Shown in pieces: positions 27,282 to 36,409 of a stretch of DNA of 64,000 nt. How positions within the stretch are numbered: position 1 is the first letter of the stretch; each line of letters starts with the position of its first letter. Under the pieces are notes generated by a model that saw nothing but the letters and a program-made list of their open reading frames with translations, ran no database searches and was not told where the DNA came from. The translations under genes were made by a program, and so were the position numbers. The DNA comes from CAWCGU01 sp963838095 (GTDB lineage Bacteria; Actinomycetota; Thermoleophilia; Solirubrobacterales; 70-9): the NCBI GenBank assembly GCA_963838095.1, contig CAWIPO010000007.1:248001-312000 (forward strand). Reading direction: 5' to 3'.

Positions 27282-28745
27282 ATGAACGCCGAGAAGCTTC
27301 GCGTGACCACCGGGCCGGCCGCCGGAGCGGAGATCCCAATTGGGAGCGAGTTCCTGATCGGCCGCTCCGGAACCCCGGAGGGCAAGCTCGGCAACGACGC
27401 GGAGTTGTCCCGAAACCACGCCCGCATCTCCCGGGTCGAGGCGAACCAGATCCAGCTCGAGGACCTGGGCTCCTCCAACGGGACCTATCTCAACGGCAGG
27501 CTGCTGACACAGCCGCGGCTGCTGCGGCCGGGTGACGTCGTCCGGGTGGGCGTCAGCGAGCTGCTGGTCGTTGGCGCGGAGGGCGAGGTCTTCTCGCCGA
27601 CCGTGCGCACCGGCCCGCCGCCCGCCCCACTCCCGGCCACGCCCCCGGTGACCGCCGGGGCGCCGCCGGTCGCCGCCGGAGCCCCCGAGGCGCCGGCGCC
27701 CGCGGCCCCCGCCGCCGCGGCACCCTCGAACGGGATCGTCGTCCGCGGGCTCGTGCGTCAGTTCAGCAAGGGGCCACGCGCCGTCGACGGCATCGACCTC
27801 GAGGTCAGTCCGGGCGAGATCTACGGGTTCCTCGGCCCGAACGGTGCAGGCAAATCGACAACGGTGCACATACTCACCACGCTGCTGCCGCCAAGCAGCG
27901 GCACTGCCCACGTCGCCGGACACGACATCGTCAAGGAGGGCGCGAAGGTGCGCGCGTCGATCGGGGTCGCGCTCCAGGAGGCGGCGCTGGACCCGGTGTT
28001 GAGCGCGAAGGAACACATGTCGCTGCAGATGGCGCTCCAGGGAGTGCCGAAGAGCGCTCGTGCGAAGCGGACCAAGGAGCTGATCGACCGCGTCGGGCTG
28101 AGCGAGTTCTTCGATCGCAAGGTCAGCGGTTACTCGGGGGGCATGAAGCGGCGCCTCGATCTGGCGCTGGCGCTGGTGCACAACCCGCGCGTCGTGTTCC
28201 TCGACGAGCCGACCACCGGCCTCGATCCGAAGAGCCGCAACGACCTCTGGGAGGAGGTCTCGAGGCTGACAAAGGAGGAGGGAGTGACGATCTTCCTCAC
28301 CACCCAGTATCTCGAGGAGGCGGACCTGCTCGCCGACCGGATCGGGATCATCGACCACGGAACGATCGTGGCCGAGGGAACCCCCACATCGCTGAAGGAG
28401 GAGATCGGCCGCCCGACCGTGGAGGCGCTTCCGGAAGACGAGGCGGACCGGCAGGCGGTCCGCGAGGTGTTGCAGCAATTCGGCGAGCCCTCAGGCGCCG
28501 GCCACAGGGGCGAGGCCGTGCAGTTGCGTCGCGGGGTCGATGACCTGGCGGAGATCGTGCGCGCGCTCGATGCCCGGGGGCTGAAGGTCGCGAGCCTGAA
28601 CCTCCACGCTCCGACGCTTGACGACGTGTTCCTGGCGAAGACAGGGCGTTCGCTCGAAGAGTCGCGCGAACAATCAGAGCGCGAGCGCGGAGCGTCCCAA
28701 CCCGCCGTGAGCCTTCCCGGCCAGCCGATCGCCGAGTTGAAGTGA
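27282..28745 (+). CDS. FHA-fused ABC transporter ATP-binding protein
   Basis: A 487-residue fusion. Residues 1-100 are an FHA domain (GSEFLIGRSGTP, SRNHARISRV, LGSSNGTYLNGRL). A Pro/Ala linker of ~45 residues follows, then a DrrA-type ATPase: Walker A LGPNGAGKSTTVHIL, signature SGYSGGMKRRLDLALAL, Walker B VVFLDEPTTGLDP and the H-loop replaced by TTQYLEEA. The last ~90 residues match the DrrA C-terminal region. It pairs with two ABC-2 permeases in overlapping genes. The FHA domain suggests control by a Ser/Thr kinase. Exported substrate unknown; the divergent PKS product is one candidate. Confidence 0.93.
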   Translation: MNAEKLRVTTGPAAGAEIPIGSEFLIGRSGTPEGKLGNDAELSRNHARISRVEANQIQLEDLGSSNGTYLNGRLLTQPRLLRPGDVVRVGVSELLVVGAEGEVFSPTVRTGPPPAPLPATPPVTAGAPPVAAGAPEAPAPAAPAAAAPSNGIVVRGLVRQFSKGPRAVDGIDLEVSPGEIYGFLGPNGAGKSTTVHILTTLLPPSSGTAHVAGHDIVKEGAKVRASIGVALQEAALDPVLSAKEHMSLQMALQGVPKSARAKRTKELIDRVGLSEFFDRKVSGYSGGMKRRLDLALALVHNPRVVFLDEPTTGLDPKSRNDLWEEVSRLTKEEGVTIFLTTQYLEEADLLADRIGIIDHGTIVAEGTPTSLKEEIGRPTVEALPEDEADRQAVREVLQQFGEPSGAGHRGEAVQLRRGVDDLAEIVRALDARGLKVASLNLHAPTLDDVFLAKTGRSLEESREQSERERGASQPAVSLPGQPIAELK

Positions 28746-28746
28746 C

Positions 28747-29508
28747 GTGCATCTAGGCGCGCTCGCACGCCGGTCGATCGTCAGGACGCTGCGCCAGCCG
28801 CTCGTGTGGGGACCGACGCTGTTGTTCCCGCTCTTCTTCTTCGCAGTGATCGCACCCAGCCTCCAGGCGTCGACCGACATCGAGGGGTTCCCGACCGACT
28901 CCTACATCACGTTCGCGCTCGCGATGCCATTCGTGCAGGCGGGGCTGTCGGGGTGCGAGGTGGCCGGCGGCGCGCTTGCGGAGGACATCCGCACGGGCTT
29001 CCTCAGCCGGCTGTCGCTGACGCCGCTGAAAGCGGGCGCGCTGCTGATCGGCAGCCTCGCGGGCGCCCTTGCGCTGGCGGCAATCGGCGCGATCGTCTAC
29101 CTCGCCGTCGGCCTCGCCGCCGGCGCCGAGATCGAGACCGGGGTGCCAGGGGCCGTCGTCGTGATCCTGCTCTCGGTCCTGTTCGCTCTCGGCTTCGCCT
29201 CGCTGGGGGTGTTCGTCGCGCTTCGCGCGCCCACGCCGGATGCGGTCCAAGCCCTCTACCCGCTGCTGCTGGCGCTGTTCTTCCTCTCCACAATGGTGAT
29301 GCCGCTGGACCTGATCGAGACCGACTGGTTCAAAGCGGTCGCCACCTACAACCCGCTCTCGTATCTCGTCGACGCGGTCCGAAGCCTCCTGATCACCGGC
29401 TGGGAGGTGGCTGACATCGCAAAGGGATGCGCGGTGGCGGTTGTGATGACGGTGCTGTTCCTCGGCGCCGCCGGCACTCAGGTGGGTGCGAGGCTGACGC
29501 GGACGTGA
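28747..29508 (+). CDS. ABC-2 type permease
   Basis: A 253-residue ABC-2 membrane protein with six predicted helices and the family signature ending (LDLIETDWFKAVATYNPLSY, then VDAVRSLLITGW), as in DrrB and NodJ-like exporters. The GTG at 28747 begins one base after the ATPase stop. It is expected to form a heterodimeric channel with the next gene. Confidence 0.9.
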   Translation: MHLGALARRSIVRTLRQPLVWGPTLLFPLFFFAVIAPSLQASTDIEGFPTDSYITFALAMPFVQAGLSGCEVAGGALAEDIRTGFLSRLSLTPLKAGALLIGSLAGALALAAIGAIVYLAVGLAAGAEIETGVPGAVVVILLSVLFALGFASLGVFVALRAPTPDAVQALYPLLLALFFLSTMVMPLDLIETDWFKAVATYNPLSYLVDAVRSLLITGWEVADIAKGCAVAVVMTVLFLGAAGTQVGARLTRT

Positions 29509-30278
29509 GCGGGCAGCGTTTCGGATCGACTGCGGCGGCGGTCGTTCAGCGTCAGCTGAAGGCGATCAGTCCCGCGCACATCGTGCCCCCGATCGCGGTT
29601 TCGCTGATCCTCTTCGCCGGGTTCGCGGGCGGGCTCTCGTCGATCGCCAACACCCCGGAGTTCACCTACCCGGACTACACGAGCTTCATCTTCATCTTCG
29701 CGCTCTTCATGGGCAGCGCGCTTGCGGCCGTGTTCAGGGGGTTCGCGCTGCTGTCGGACATCGACAGCGGCTTCGCCCGGCGGATGATGCTCGCCTCGCC
29801 GCGGCCGATGGCGATCGTCGTCGGGTTCATGCTCGTGTCGGTGGGGCAGGGAGCCGTCGTCTGCCTGATCCTGTTCGCGATCGGCCTCCTCGCGGGGATG
29901 GAGACCGGCGGCAGCCCGCTCGAGATTGCCGCGATCGTCGCGCTGGCGCTGCTGCTCAACGCCGCCATCAGCCTGTTCTGCGCCGGTGTGGCGCTGCGAA
30001 TCCAGTCGGTGCAGTCGGGCACCCTGCTGATGATCATGCCGGTGTTCATCCTCGTCTTCATATCGCCCGTCTACGTCCCCAAGGACGAACTGTCGGGCTG
30101 GGTCAAGGCCGCGGCCGAGGTGAATCCGATGACCGCCCTCTTCGACGCCGGCAGGGGCCTGCTGATCGGCGAGCCCGAGCGGGTCGGCCTGGCGTTCCTC
30201 TTCGTGGTCACGGCCATACCCGGGTTCTTCATGTGGGCGCGCGCCGGGATGCGCAAAGCGGGCGAGCGCGCCGGGTGA
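29505..30278 (+). CDS. ABC-2 type permease
   Basis: Second ABC-2 permease of the exporter, 257 residues with six predicted helices. It contains DSGFARRMMLASPRPMAIVV after the second helix and VNPMTALFDAGRGLLIGEP near the end, the equivalent of the NPLSY signature in its partner. The GTG start overlaps the preceding stop (GTGA), implying coupled translation and equal stoichiometry. Confidence 0.9.
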   Translation: MSGQRFGSTAAAVVQRQLKAISPAHIVPPIAVSLILFAGFAGGLSSIANTPEFTYPDYTSFIFIFALFMGSALAAVFRGFALLSDIDSGFARRMMLASPRPMAIVVGFMLVSVGQGAVVCLILFAIGLLAGMETGGSPLEIAAIVALALLLNAAISLFCAGVALRIQSVQSGTLLMIMPVFILVFISPVYVPKDELSGWVKAAAEVNPMTALFDAGRGLLIGEPERVGLAFLFVVTAIPGFFMWARAGMRKAGERAG

Positions 30279-30327
30279 CCATGCGGCGCGGATATAGAGT
30301 GGCGCCAGACCACCAAAGGAGGTAGCG

Positions 30328-31167
30328 ATGGGCGAGTGGAAGGTGAGCGGCCAGATCAAGACCGTCGGCGCACGCGAAGGCTCCAGCGGAGTCTTCAGCG
30401 GCGATATCGAGGGCCTCTACCAGGGCTATCGGATCGGCAGCACCGAGCCCCACCTGAGCGAGGCGATGATCGAGGTCCCGCACGGAAAGCTCGCCGTCAC
30501 CCTGCGCCAGGAGATCTTCAGCGTCCTGCCCTCGCGCCCAGAGGAGCACCCGTTCGCCGGCGGGCAGGACCCGTTCGAGGACCCGGAGGGCTACGCGGCA
30601 AAGGTCTTCGCCGGATTCGGGCCTCCGGGCGGTGGGCCTCCCGGTGACGGGCCACCCGGCGGACCTCCGGGCGACGGTCCTCCCGGCGGCGGTCCTCCGG
30701 GCGGGCCCCCCGACGGACCTCCCGGCGGGCCCCCAGGTGGCGGTCCTCCCGGTGGGCCTCCCGGCGGCGGACCTCCCGGTGGACCCCCGGGTGGGCCTCC
30801 GGACGCGCCCGAGGGCGAGGATCCGTTCGAGCAATTCCACCGCATGATCGTCAAGCTCGAGGTGCAGCCGGACAAGTGCGAGGGCTTCCTCGCCGGTTCA
30901 ACCGGCGAGGCCGAGATCAAGGTCCCCAACTACAAGTACTCGGGGTACCTCGTGGTCGAGACCGAGCACGGCGACCTCACGCTCACCTTCCTCGAAGGCC
31001 GCGAGGGCGAGCATCTGAACGCGGACCTCTGGGTCGACGGCGAGCGCAGCACCGGCATCTACGAGGGCGCGACCGGCGAGCTCACCTTCTCGCTGCACAC
31101 CAGCCCGCCGGTGTTCGGCGAGGGTCCCTACTCGGGCACGATCAACCTCACGGGCGACCCGCCTTAG
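30328..31167 (+). CDS. Hypothetical protein with central Pro-Gly-rich linker
   Basis: A 279-residue protein of no known family. Residues 1-95 and 165-279 are beta-rich and show weak mutual resemblance (HGKLAVTLRQE versus HGDLTLTFLEG), suggesting duplicated domains. Residues ~98-160 consist almost only of PPGG/PPGGGP units. No signal peptide. The ATG has an ideal AAAGGAGGT six bases upstream and TATAGAGT at about 30293, a plausible -10 box. Its stop overlaps the convergent hydrolase stop by four bases. A domain of unknown function joined by a collagen-like linker is the most I can say. Confidence 0.65.
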   Translation: MGEWKVSGQIKTVGAREGSSGVFSGDIEGLYQGYRIGSTEPHLSEAMIEVPHGKLAVTLRQEIFSVLPSRPEEHPFAGGQDPFEDPEGYAAKVFAGFGPPGGGPPGDGPPGGPPGDGPPGGGPPGGPPDGPPGGPPGGGPPGGPPGGGPPGGPPGGPPDAPEGEDPFEQFHRMIVKLEVQPDKCEGFLAGSTGEAEIKVPNYKYSGYLVVETEHGDLTLTFLEGREGEHLNADLWVDGERSTGIYEGATGELTFSLHTSPPVFGEGPYSGTINLTGDPP

Positions 31168-32021
31168 GCACGAACCTCCATCGGGTGCTTCTCGAGCCAG
31201 GCGGCGAGAGTCTGCGCGATCCCGGCCGGGTCCATCAGTGGCAGTGCGTGCTCGGCGTTCTCGAGATAGGCCTCCTGGGTCTGCGGGACCCACTGCTTGA
31301 GGATCTCGTGCACCTTCTGCGCCCGCTCGGGGCTCTGCACGCCAAGGATCGAGAGCACGGGCTGGCTTATCCTCCCGGCGTCCTCGGGCGTGAAGCTCCA
31401 CCGGTAGGCCGCCGGCATCTCAACCTGGAGGAATGTCCCCGCGTCCTGAACGGCCTGGTCGAACTCACCGGTGTCGGTGAGCCAGTCAAGCACCCCCCTG
31501 AAGGCACCGCCGGCGCGGGTCTCGAGGAACGCCATCAATGCTCCGCGGCGATCGCCGGACTCGAAGATCTCGTTCACGCGCTCCATTCCGGCCCGGAAGT
31601 CCTGCTGTGACTTCTCGGCTGCCTCGGGGCCGGCTTGGGACTTGGCGATTGCGCCCATCAGCGCCGGCTCCAGCAGCGCCAGGCTCTGCACCGACTCGGG
31701 CGCATCGAGCGCGAGCTGAATCCCGATCACTCCGCCGAGCGAATGCCCGACGACGTGCGTGCGCTCCACACCGAGATGGGAGAGCAGGCCTTGCGCGTCG
31801 GCCACCTGATCCGAGATCTGCGCATGGCCCTCGGGGTGCTCGCTGCCGGCGAACCCACGGCGGTGGTAGTTGATCACCTGGTAGCGGTCGGTCAGCGCGG
31901 GCTCCTTGACGAGCGTGCTGTTCTCGTCCGCCAGCAGCCCGCCGTGGAACAGGATCACCGGCTCGCCGGAGCCGGCGACCTCGTACTCGAGCTCTACGCC
32001 ATTGACACGTGCGCGTTCCAT
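31164..32021 (-). CDS. Alpha/beta hydrolase
   Basis: A 285-residue alpha/beta hydrolase. It has the oxyanion segment ILFHGGLLADENS, the nucleophile elbow VVGHSLGGVIGIQLAL, the acid in a QPVLSILGVQSPERAQ region, and the catalytic His in ENAEHALPLMDP. AGGAGGAGAG precedes the ATG at 32021. It forms a same-strand group with the NTF2-like gene (18-base gap) and the amidohydrolase, looking like a small catabolic or tailoring unit. Substrate unknown. Confidence 0.85.
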   Translation of the reverse strand: MERARVNGVELEYEVAGSGEPVILFHGGLLADENSTLVKEPALTDRYQVINYHRRGFAGSEHPEGHAQISDQVADAQGLLSHLGVERTHVVGHSLGGVIGIQLALDAPESVQSLALLEPALMGAIAKSQAGPEAAEKSQQDFRAGMERVNEIFESGDRRGALMAFLETRAGGAFRGVLDWLTDTGEFDQAVQDAGTFLQVEMPAAYRWSFTPEDAGRISQPVLSILGVQSPERAQKVHEILKQWVPQTQEAYLENAEHALPLMDPAGIAQTLAAWLEKHPMEVRA

Positions 32022-32038
32022 CTCTCTCCTCCTGCTGT

Positions 32039-32800
32039 TCAGCCGGCCGACTCGGAGACGGCGGGCATGATGAGGCCTTGCTGCACCTCGGCGAACTTCC
32101 AATCGTCGGTCATCGTCAGGTCGAGCGTCATCTTCGCGTCGAGCCCGTACCAGTTGAGGAAATCAACGTTGGCGTGGATCACGTTGCCGTCCTGGGTGTA
32201 GTCGGCGAGCCTGAACTCGACCATCGGCGGTATCCGCAGCAGCTGCTGCATGATCGCCATCCCGGTGAAGTCGTTTCGCAGCACCATCCGGATGTCGTCG
32301 GCTGCCCAGTCCATGAGGATGTCCGGGTCGCCGGTGCGGAAGTAGTCGTTGAATGCACCGGCGAAGGCGATGAAGATCCGCCCCAGCCGCGACTTGACGG
32401 CCGCCTCGTCCGTCGGCATCTCCGGCTTCTCCGCCGCCGAGACGATCACCAGGTCGTTGATCAGCGTGCGGTCGTCGAACTGGGTCTCCTGGAGCCCGTA
32501 GATCGGGCGCGGCAGATTTCCCCCGCTCAGACCGCGCCAGGTGTACACGCGGCCGTCCTCGATCTTGTAGATCACCTGCTCGACCTCGCGCGGGCCCTCT
32601 CCCTCCTTCTGCCCCTTGCCGGTGGGCAGAAGGTGGGTCCAGATCCGCCTTGCCTCGTCCTTGCCGGTCTCCTCGTGCTCGAAGACGAGCCGGGCATCGG
32701 GAAGCGCGTAGTACTTGCCGATGAACGACACGAAGTCACGGCTGCGCGCGACCTCGTTCAGGTCTTTGAAGTAGGTGTCGAAGAAAGAGTCGGCGTCCAT
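32039..32800 (-). CDS. Tandem NTF2/SnoaL-like protein
   Basis: A 253-residue protein that appears to be two SnoaL/NTF2-like cone folds in a row: residues ~1-120 (FFDTYFKDLNEVARSRDF, EDGRVYTWRGL) and ~140-250 (IFIAFAGAFNDYFRTGDPDI, DFLNWYGLDAKMTLDLTMTD). Such folds bind hydrophobic small molecules and include polyketide cyclases, isomerases and dehydratases. No catalytic residues can be assigned with confidence. Located between an alpha/beta hydrolase and an amidohydrolase on the same strand. Confidence 0.6.
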   Translation of the reverse strand: MDADSFFDTYFKDLNEVARSRDFVSFIGKYYALPDARLVFEHEETGKDEARRIWTHLLPTGKGQKEGEGPREVEQVIYKIEDGRVYTWRGLSGGNLPRPIYGLQETQFDDRTLINDLVIVSAAEKPEMPTDEAAVKSRLGRIFIAFAGAFNDYFRTGDPDILMDWAADDIRMVLRNDFTGMAIMQQLLRIPPMVEFRLADYTQDGNVIHANVDFLNWYGLDAKMTLDLTMTDDWKFAEVQQGLIMPAVSESAG

Positions 32801-32839
32801 GTCAGGCTCCTTTCGCGTGGAGGTTTTGAGGTCGGCGGC

Positions 32840-33907
32840 TCATCGCTCCAGCAACCCGCTCGCGTTGCCGTTCAGCACCTTCTCCCGGTCGCCGTCGTCG
32901 AGCCCGAGGCTATCGATCGCCTCGAGAGCCTGCTTGGGCGAGTCTCCCGCCGGCGGATAGTCGCTGCCGAACACGAGGTGGTCGATCCCGACGGCCTCGA
33001 TCGCCGCCCGCAGCGCCACCGGGTGTGAGTTCGAGGTGTCGAGGAATAGCTGTTCGCCGCCGCGCTGCTCGAGCGGACCCGCGTCGACCGACACCCGCAC
33101 CCCGCCCTCCTCGGGCGAGAGCGAGCGCGGGGCGCCTTTGGGGGGGCCTCCGCCCGGCGGGCCGCCGTCCGGCGGGCCTCCGCCCGGTGGACCTCCTCCT
33201 GGTGGTCCCCCGCCGGGAGGGCCTCCACCCGGGGGACCGCCGCCGCCCGGCGGGCCGCCAAACGCCGCCCGGCGCTCGAATGTCTCGTATGCCTGGTTCA
33301 GGCGGCCGAACAGAAGCGGCAGCATCCCGCCGCTGTGGGCGACGATCAGGCGCACGTTCGGATAGCCGGAGAGGGTGTCGGCGAGCAGCAGCCGAGAGAG
33401 GCAGATGCCGGTGTCGAAGAGGCGTCCGATCCACGCCTCCAGGACCTCGTCGCCGAGCCGACTGGCGCCCACGGGCGACTCCGCCGGATGCAGGAACACG
33501 GGCACCCCGGCGTCGTTCGCGAGCGCCAGGGCGCCCTGGGCCTCGTCTGCGTCTAGATAGCGCCCGCCGCGGCTGGTCGGGAAGCAGAGTCCGGCGAACC
33601 CGGCGTCGAGCGCCCGCCTCCCTTCTTCGAGCCAAGCGTCACCGCCGAACGGGTTCACGCCCGCGAAACCGGCGAAGCGACCGGAGTGCGCCTCGACCTG
33701 CTCGCCGATGAATTCGATCTCGGCGCGCGCCCGGTCGAGCTCCCCGTCGGGGCCGCCGTGCCCCTCGGGCACGAACGAGAGCGCGGTCAGCTCGATCCCC
33801 GCCTGCTCCTGCGCCTCCAGGTAGGCATCGACGTCGAACATGTGCGCCAGGAACGGCGGCGCTTCGGGGTCGTGGCGCGCGAGGTGGGCGTGGAGGTCGA
33901 TCGCCAT
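32840..33907 (-). CDS. Amidohydrolase (ACMSD-like) with internal Pro-Gly linker
   Basis: A 355-residue amidohydrolase-2 family member. Metal-binding HxH is at the start (IDLHAHLARHD), His in FLHPAESPVG and in IVAHSGGMLPLLFGRLNQAY, and the terminal Asp in VFGSDYPPAGDSPKQ. The family comprises decarboxylases and hydrolases such as ACMSD and gamma-resorcylate decarboxylase. Residues ~217-258 are an inserted run of PPGGG units between the last His strand and the strand leading to GSDYPP. The same type of run occurs in the unrelated protein at 30.3 kb. Divergent from the SRPBCC gene at 33943. Confidence 0.82.
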   Translation of the reverse strand: MAIDLHAHLARHDPEAPPFLAHMFDVDAYLEAQEQAGIELTALSFVPEGHGGPDGELDRARAEIEFIGEQVEAHSGRFAGFAGVNPFGGDAWLEEGRRALDAGFAGLCFPTSRGGRYLDADEAQGALALANDAGVPVFLHPAESPVGASRLGDEVLEAWIGRLFDTGICLSRLLLADTLSGYPNVRLIVAHSGGMLPLLFGRLNQAYETFERRAAFGGPPGGGGPPGGGPPGGGPPGGGPPGGGPPDGGPPGGGPPKGAPRSLSPEEGGVRVSVDAGPLEQRGGEQLFLDTSNSHPVALRAAIEAVGIDHLVFGSDYPPAGDSPKQALEAIDSLGLDDGDREKVLNGNASGLLER

Positions 33908-33942
33908 ACGGCTCAGATCGCGGCGATCCTATCCCAGCTAGA

Positions 33943-34386
33943 TTGTCGCCGTTGCCCAAGGTCACGGCCACAACGAGGATCGCCCGCCCGCCCGAGGAGG
34001 TCTTCGCCTACATGGACGATTTCGCGAGGCACCCCGAATGGCAGAACGGCGTCGTCAGCGTGCAGATCCTCACCGAGGGGCCGGTTCAGGTGGGGACCGA
34101 GGTTGAGGAGGTCCGCAAGCTCGGCGGTCGGGAGGACCCCCTGCGGTGGCGCATCACCGAGCACGATCCGCCACGCCGCTCGGCATTCGCGTCGGTCGAG
34201 GGCCAGCAGGTGAAGCTCGCCGGGGTGACCGTCGTCACTCCGGCCGGCACGGGATGTGAGGTGACGTTCGAGATGGACGTCGACCTGAAGGGCGCCGGCA
34301 AGCTCCTCAGCCCCCTGATCTCGCGCGACCTGAAGAAGTCCGTTCCCGCGGACCTCGAACGGCTGAAGCAGCGGCTCGAGGGTTAG
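33943..34386 (+). CDS. SRPBCC-family protein
   Basis: A 147-residue START-like protein of the polyketide cyclase/dehydrase family (TRIARPPEEVFAYMDDFARH, PEWQNGVVSV, EMDVDLKGAGKLLSPL and a final helix LKKSVPADLERLKQRL). Proteins like this bind lipids or hydrophobic ligands; most have no known reaction. The start is TTG at 33943 or 33952. It converges on the MFS gene across the non-coding inverted-repeat element. Confidence 0.78.
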   Translation: MSPLPKVTATTRIARPPEEVFAYMDDFARHPEWQNGVVSVQILTEGPVQVGTEVEEVRKLGGREDPLRWRITEHDPPRRSAFASVEGQQVKLAGVTVVTPAGTGCEVTFEMDVDLKGAGKLLSPLISRDLKKSVPADLERLKQRLEG

Positions 34387-34414
34387 GCCAGGGTTTCGCT
34401 TAACCCGGAAACCG

Positions 34415-34714
34415 AAGTAGCGCTTTGCATGGGACGGGGGCGAAGACGAACGGCAGCACCGAGAGAGAGGGTGCGCCCGCAGTTGGCGCGTTATTGGCGC
34501 TATGCGCCAGTTTCGCGCCAGCGAAAGTCCGATTGGCGCTTTCTTCTCGCTATGCGACCAAGAGGCGCCACTCCCGAAGGTCCGGAGCGGAACTTGCGAG
34601 TTATTGCCGGTACGCGGCAACAAGTCGCAAATCGGTCCACTGCGCCGCCGATTCACTCCCTCGGTGCTGCCGTTCGTCTCCCTTCCGCGCCCGATGCAAA
34701 GCGGTACCGCAGCT
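34415..34714. repeat. Non-coding element with ~60 bp terminal inverted repeats and internal hairpins
   Basis: This 300 bp interval lies between convergent genes. Its ends are imperfect inverted copies: 34415-34475 (GTAGCGCTTTGCAT, then AGACGAACGGCAGCACCGAG) matches the reverse complement of 34652-34714 at roughly 85 percent by eye. Inside are three hairpins: TGGCGC-TAT-GCGCCA (34495-34509), a longer one with arms GGCGC/GCGCC, TCTT/AAGA and TCGC/GCGA (34535-34569), and TTGCC/GGCAA (34605-34620). The first and third follow the same GTTATTG and differ in both arms in a compensating way. It looks like a MITE-type element or a structured RNA. No convincing reading frame exists in it. Confidence 0.65.
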
Positions 34715-34756
34715 CCTCGGACCAATCACACCTCAAGAGCAGGGACGCAGGCTCGC

Positions 34757-36383
34757 CTAGCGCGCTCGCCGCACGGCCTCGCCGAGGAGATGGCGCACCT
34801 GCGGGCCGTCCCCCTGGTGGAGGGCCAGCGCGCGGTCGATCGCTACTCGGTCGGACTTGACAGCCCGCTCGGACTGGCGCTCGTGCTCGGCCCAGGAGGC
34901 GACTAGGAAGGACTCCACGTGGCGCTCCGGGTGTGAGAGGTCCTGGAACAGCGACCAGCGCATCGCGCCGTCGCGCCGCCGGGTACGGCGGACGTCTTCC
35001 ATCGCGCGCTGGAACCGGGGGACGTCGGCGCCCGTGACCCGGTACTCGATCTCGATCAGGATCGGGCCGTCCTCCGGATCGGGCTTGAGCACGAAGCCAG
35101 GCTCCGACCAGTGCGCAGGCGTTAGGTCAACGTCCTCGGTGGCGCGGAGCCTGACCCCGGCGAGCGACGCCCCCACGTTCACGAGCACCACCCCGACGCC
35201 GGCAGCCACCAGTGCCGTCGTCACCGTTGTCTCAGCGGCGAGCACTCCCCAGGCGGTCGCGCCCGCCGCCATCGCGGCCTGGAACGCGAGCATGTAGAGC
35301 GCCAGGCCGCGGCCGCGCACCCAGGACGGCAACACCGACTGGGCGGAAATCATGAACGTCGAAAGCACCGCCATCGACCCGGCGCCGGCGAGGACCATCA
35401 TCGGGAACACCACGGCATCGACGCGCAGGGTTCCAACCGCCACGAGCGCGGCGCCGAAAACCGCAGCAGCGACGAGCACGAGCCGATCCGGCGCCAGGCG
35501 GTCGCGCAGGCGGGGAACGAGCAGCGCACCGAGCGCCCCGCCGACCCCGAAGCAGCCGAGCAGCACGCCGTAGCCTCCGGCTCCGAGATCGAGCCTGTCG
35601 CGAGCGACGACGACCAGCAGTGCCGGGAGGGCGCTGAAGAAGAACGCGTGTGCAAACAGTCGCCCGAGAACCGCCTTCAGAGGCGGAGCGTGGCGCAGGT
35701 AGCGGAGCCCCGTGCGCACTGCGCCGGCCACGTGCTCGGCGGGAAGCCCGCTGCGGCGCGGCTCGCGACGCCAGGCAACGGCGACCGCGGCGACCCCGAG
35801 GAAGGAGAGCGCGTTCAGCGCGAAGACCGCATCGGCCCCTGCCGCCGCCACCAGCACTCCCCCCAATGTCGGTCCAAGCGCCTGCGCGAGGGTGAATCCG
35901 GCGCTGTTGAGCGAGATCGCGGCCGGCAGCTCCCGCCCCGGCACCACCTCGGCAGTCACCGACGCCAGCACGGGCACCGCCAGAGCCGCGCCGGCGCCGA
36001 GCGCGAGCGTCAGCGCCAGCAGCACCTCGGGCGTGACGAGATCGGCGGCCGTGACGAACCGCGAGGGCGGCCGCGACCGCGAACATCCACCCCTGCGTGG
36101 CGACGATCATCCACCTGCGGTCGAGGATGTCCGCCAGCGCCCCGGATGGCAGCGCGAGCACGAAGGTGGGGAGCGCGACCGCCGTCTGGACGAGCGCGAC
36201 GAGCGCCGCCGACGCGGTCAGCGACGCCATCAACCAGGTCGCACCGACCATCTGCATCCAGGTCCCGAGGTTGGAGACGAATGCAGCGATCAGCAGCGCG
36301 CGAAAGATCCCGATTCGAAGCGGCGACCATGGCGAATGAGGTCTCCCACGATCGGATCGGGTCGTTTCCGGCGCCCTGCTCAC
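34757..36383 (-). CDS. MFS transporter, MFS_3 (EntS-like) family (one-base frameshift)
   Basis: About 541 residues after correction. Twelve hydrophobic segments open with IGIFRALLIAAFVSNLGTWM and contain LADILDRRWMIVATQGWMF. The C-terminal ~120 residues are a soluble ABM-like domain (GPILIEIEYRVTGADVPRFQ, HVESFLVASWAEHERQSERA), a known extension of MFS_3 proteins. The frame breaks near 36056 (AFVTAADLVTPEVLLALTL after removal of one base). The GTG at 36383 is the best start. Probable exporter of a siderophore-like or other small molecule; substrate unknown. Divergent from the SDR 27 bp away. Confidence 0.87.
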
Positions 36384-36409
36384 GTGTAGGCTCCCGGCTC
36401 GGAGATTTC

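Noticed and set aside
30616..30810. Regular GC-rich repeats as a CRISPR array
   Set aside because: Units are in-frame PPGG codons without spacers, inside a gene with a strong Shine-Dalgarno.
33913..34725. 270-residue minus-strand ORF through the inverted-repeat element
   Set aside because: It is antisense to the SRPBCC gene in its second half and crosses the hairpins in its first half. Codon use is unlike the genome, and the structure explains the sequence better.
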